NCBI RefSeq assembly: GCF_001304695.1
Contig: NZ_JFAQ01000030.1
Coordinates: 1-50,457, forward strand
From: Xanthomonas axonopodis
Lineage (GTDB): Bacteria > Pseudomonadota > Gammaproteobacteria > Xanthomonadales > Xanthomonadaceae
Reading direction: 5' to 3'
DNA length: 50,457 nucleotides
Position numbers and translations under genes: made by a program. The notes beneath the pieces are model-generated. The model had not been told where the DNA came from. It worked only from the letters and a program-made list of their open reading frames with translations, and made no database searches. Positions 50,439 through 50,457 of this stretch are shown in pieces (position 1 is the first letter of the stretch; each line of letters begins with the position of its first letter).

Positions 50439-50457
50439 TTACTTGATGATCTTGGCA
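50439..50457 (-). CDS. tuf: Elongation factor Tu, last codons
   Basis: Only the end is in the window: minus-strand codons for AKIIK and TAA. EF-Tu of many gamma-proteobacteria ends in this way, and tuf is expected directly upstream of the S10 operon. The short length makes this a position-based call. Confidence 0.6.

Overview
The window is a stretch of chromosome from a Xanthomonas species (gamma-proteobacteria, Lysobacterales). High GC, the protein sequences of Tdh, Kbl, CysA, DsbB and the ribosomal proteins, two TonB-dependent receptors and a FecA-like transport style all point there; the species cannot be fixed from the sequence alone. No rRNA, tRNA, CRISPR array, prophage or type III effector signature was seen.

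Layout. 1-261: end of an IS5-family insertion sequence cut by the window edge. 309-4958: a Tat-exported phospholipase C and a divergent TonB-dependent receptor, with two oppositely oriented PhoB-type boxes back to back between them, which suggests a phosphate-scavenging pair. 5460-13120: threonine degradation genes tdh and kbl, separated by a putative outer-membrane protein and the sulfate importer operon sbp-cysT-cysW-cysA. 13123-16174: HNH protein, an overlapping convergent 23S rRNA pseudouridine synthase, a small exported protein and an OmpA-family protein. 16590-19847: an MDR oxidoreductase and 2,4-dienoyl-CoA reductase FadH. 19848-21392: 1.5 kb of mostly non-coding DNA with strong inverted repeats and one 38-codon ORF with a good ribosome-binding site. 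21393-25551: malate dehydrogenase, cyclophilin, TypA/BipA and a DUF2127 membrane protein. 25639-27311: an amidase lipoprotein gene broken by three homopolymer frameshifts. 27555-33537: MscS-type channel, class II DAHP synthase, a second TonB-dependent receptor behind a Zur-like palindrome, and DsbB.

33939-48197 on the minus strand is the S10-spc-alpha ribosomal protein cluster in the usual order: rpsJ-rplC-rplD-rplW-rplB-rpsS-rplV-rpsC-rplP-rpmC-rpsQ-rplN-rplX-rplE-rpsN-rpsH-rplF-rplR-rpsE-rpmD-rplO-secY, then rpsM-rpsK-rpsD-rpoA-rplQ. Sigma70-like promoters are visible before rpsJ (TTGACC, 17 bp, TATACT) and before rpsM (TTCAAA, 17 bp, TATAAT), so the alpha part can probably be transcribed on its own. 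Most genes are nearly contiguous, but five gaps hold strong hairpins. The cluster is separated from tuf (only its last codons lie in the window) by an opposite-strand gene for an exported protein of unknown function and about 1 kb without convincing genes.

The most interesting points are the divergent Pho-box module, the set of intercistronic hairpins in the ribosomal cluster, the small ORF with switch-like structure near 21.1 kb, and the Zur-like operator before the second TonB receptor. Function calls rest on recognition of protein families by eye; no database search was run.
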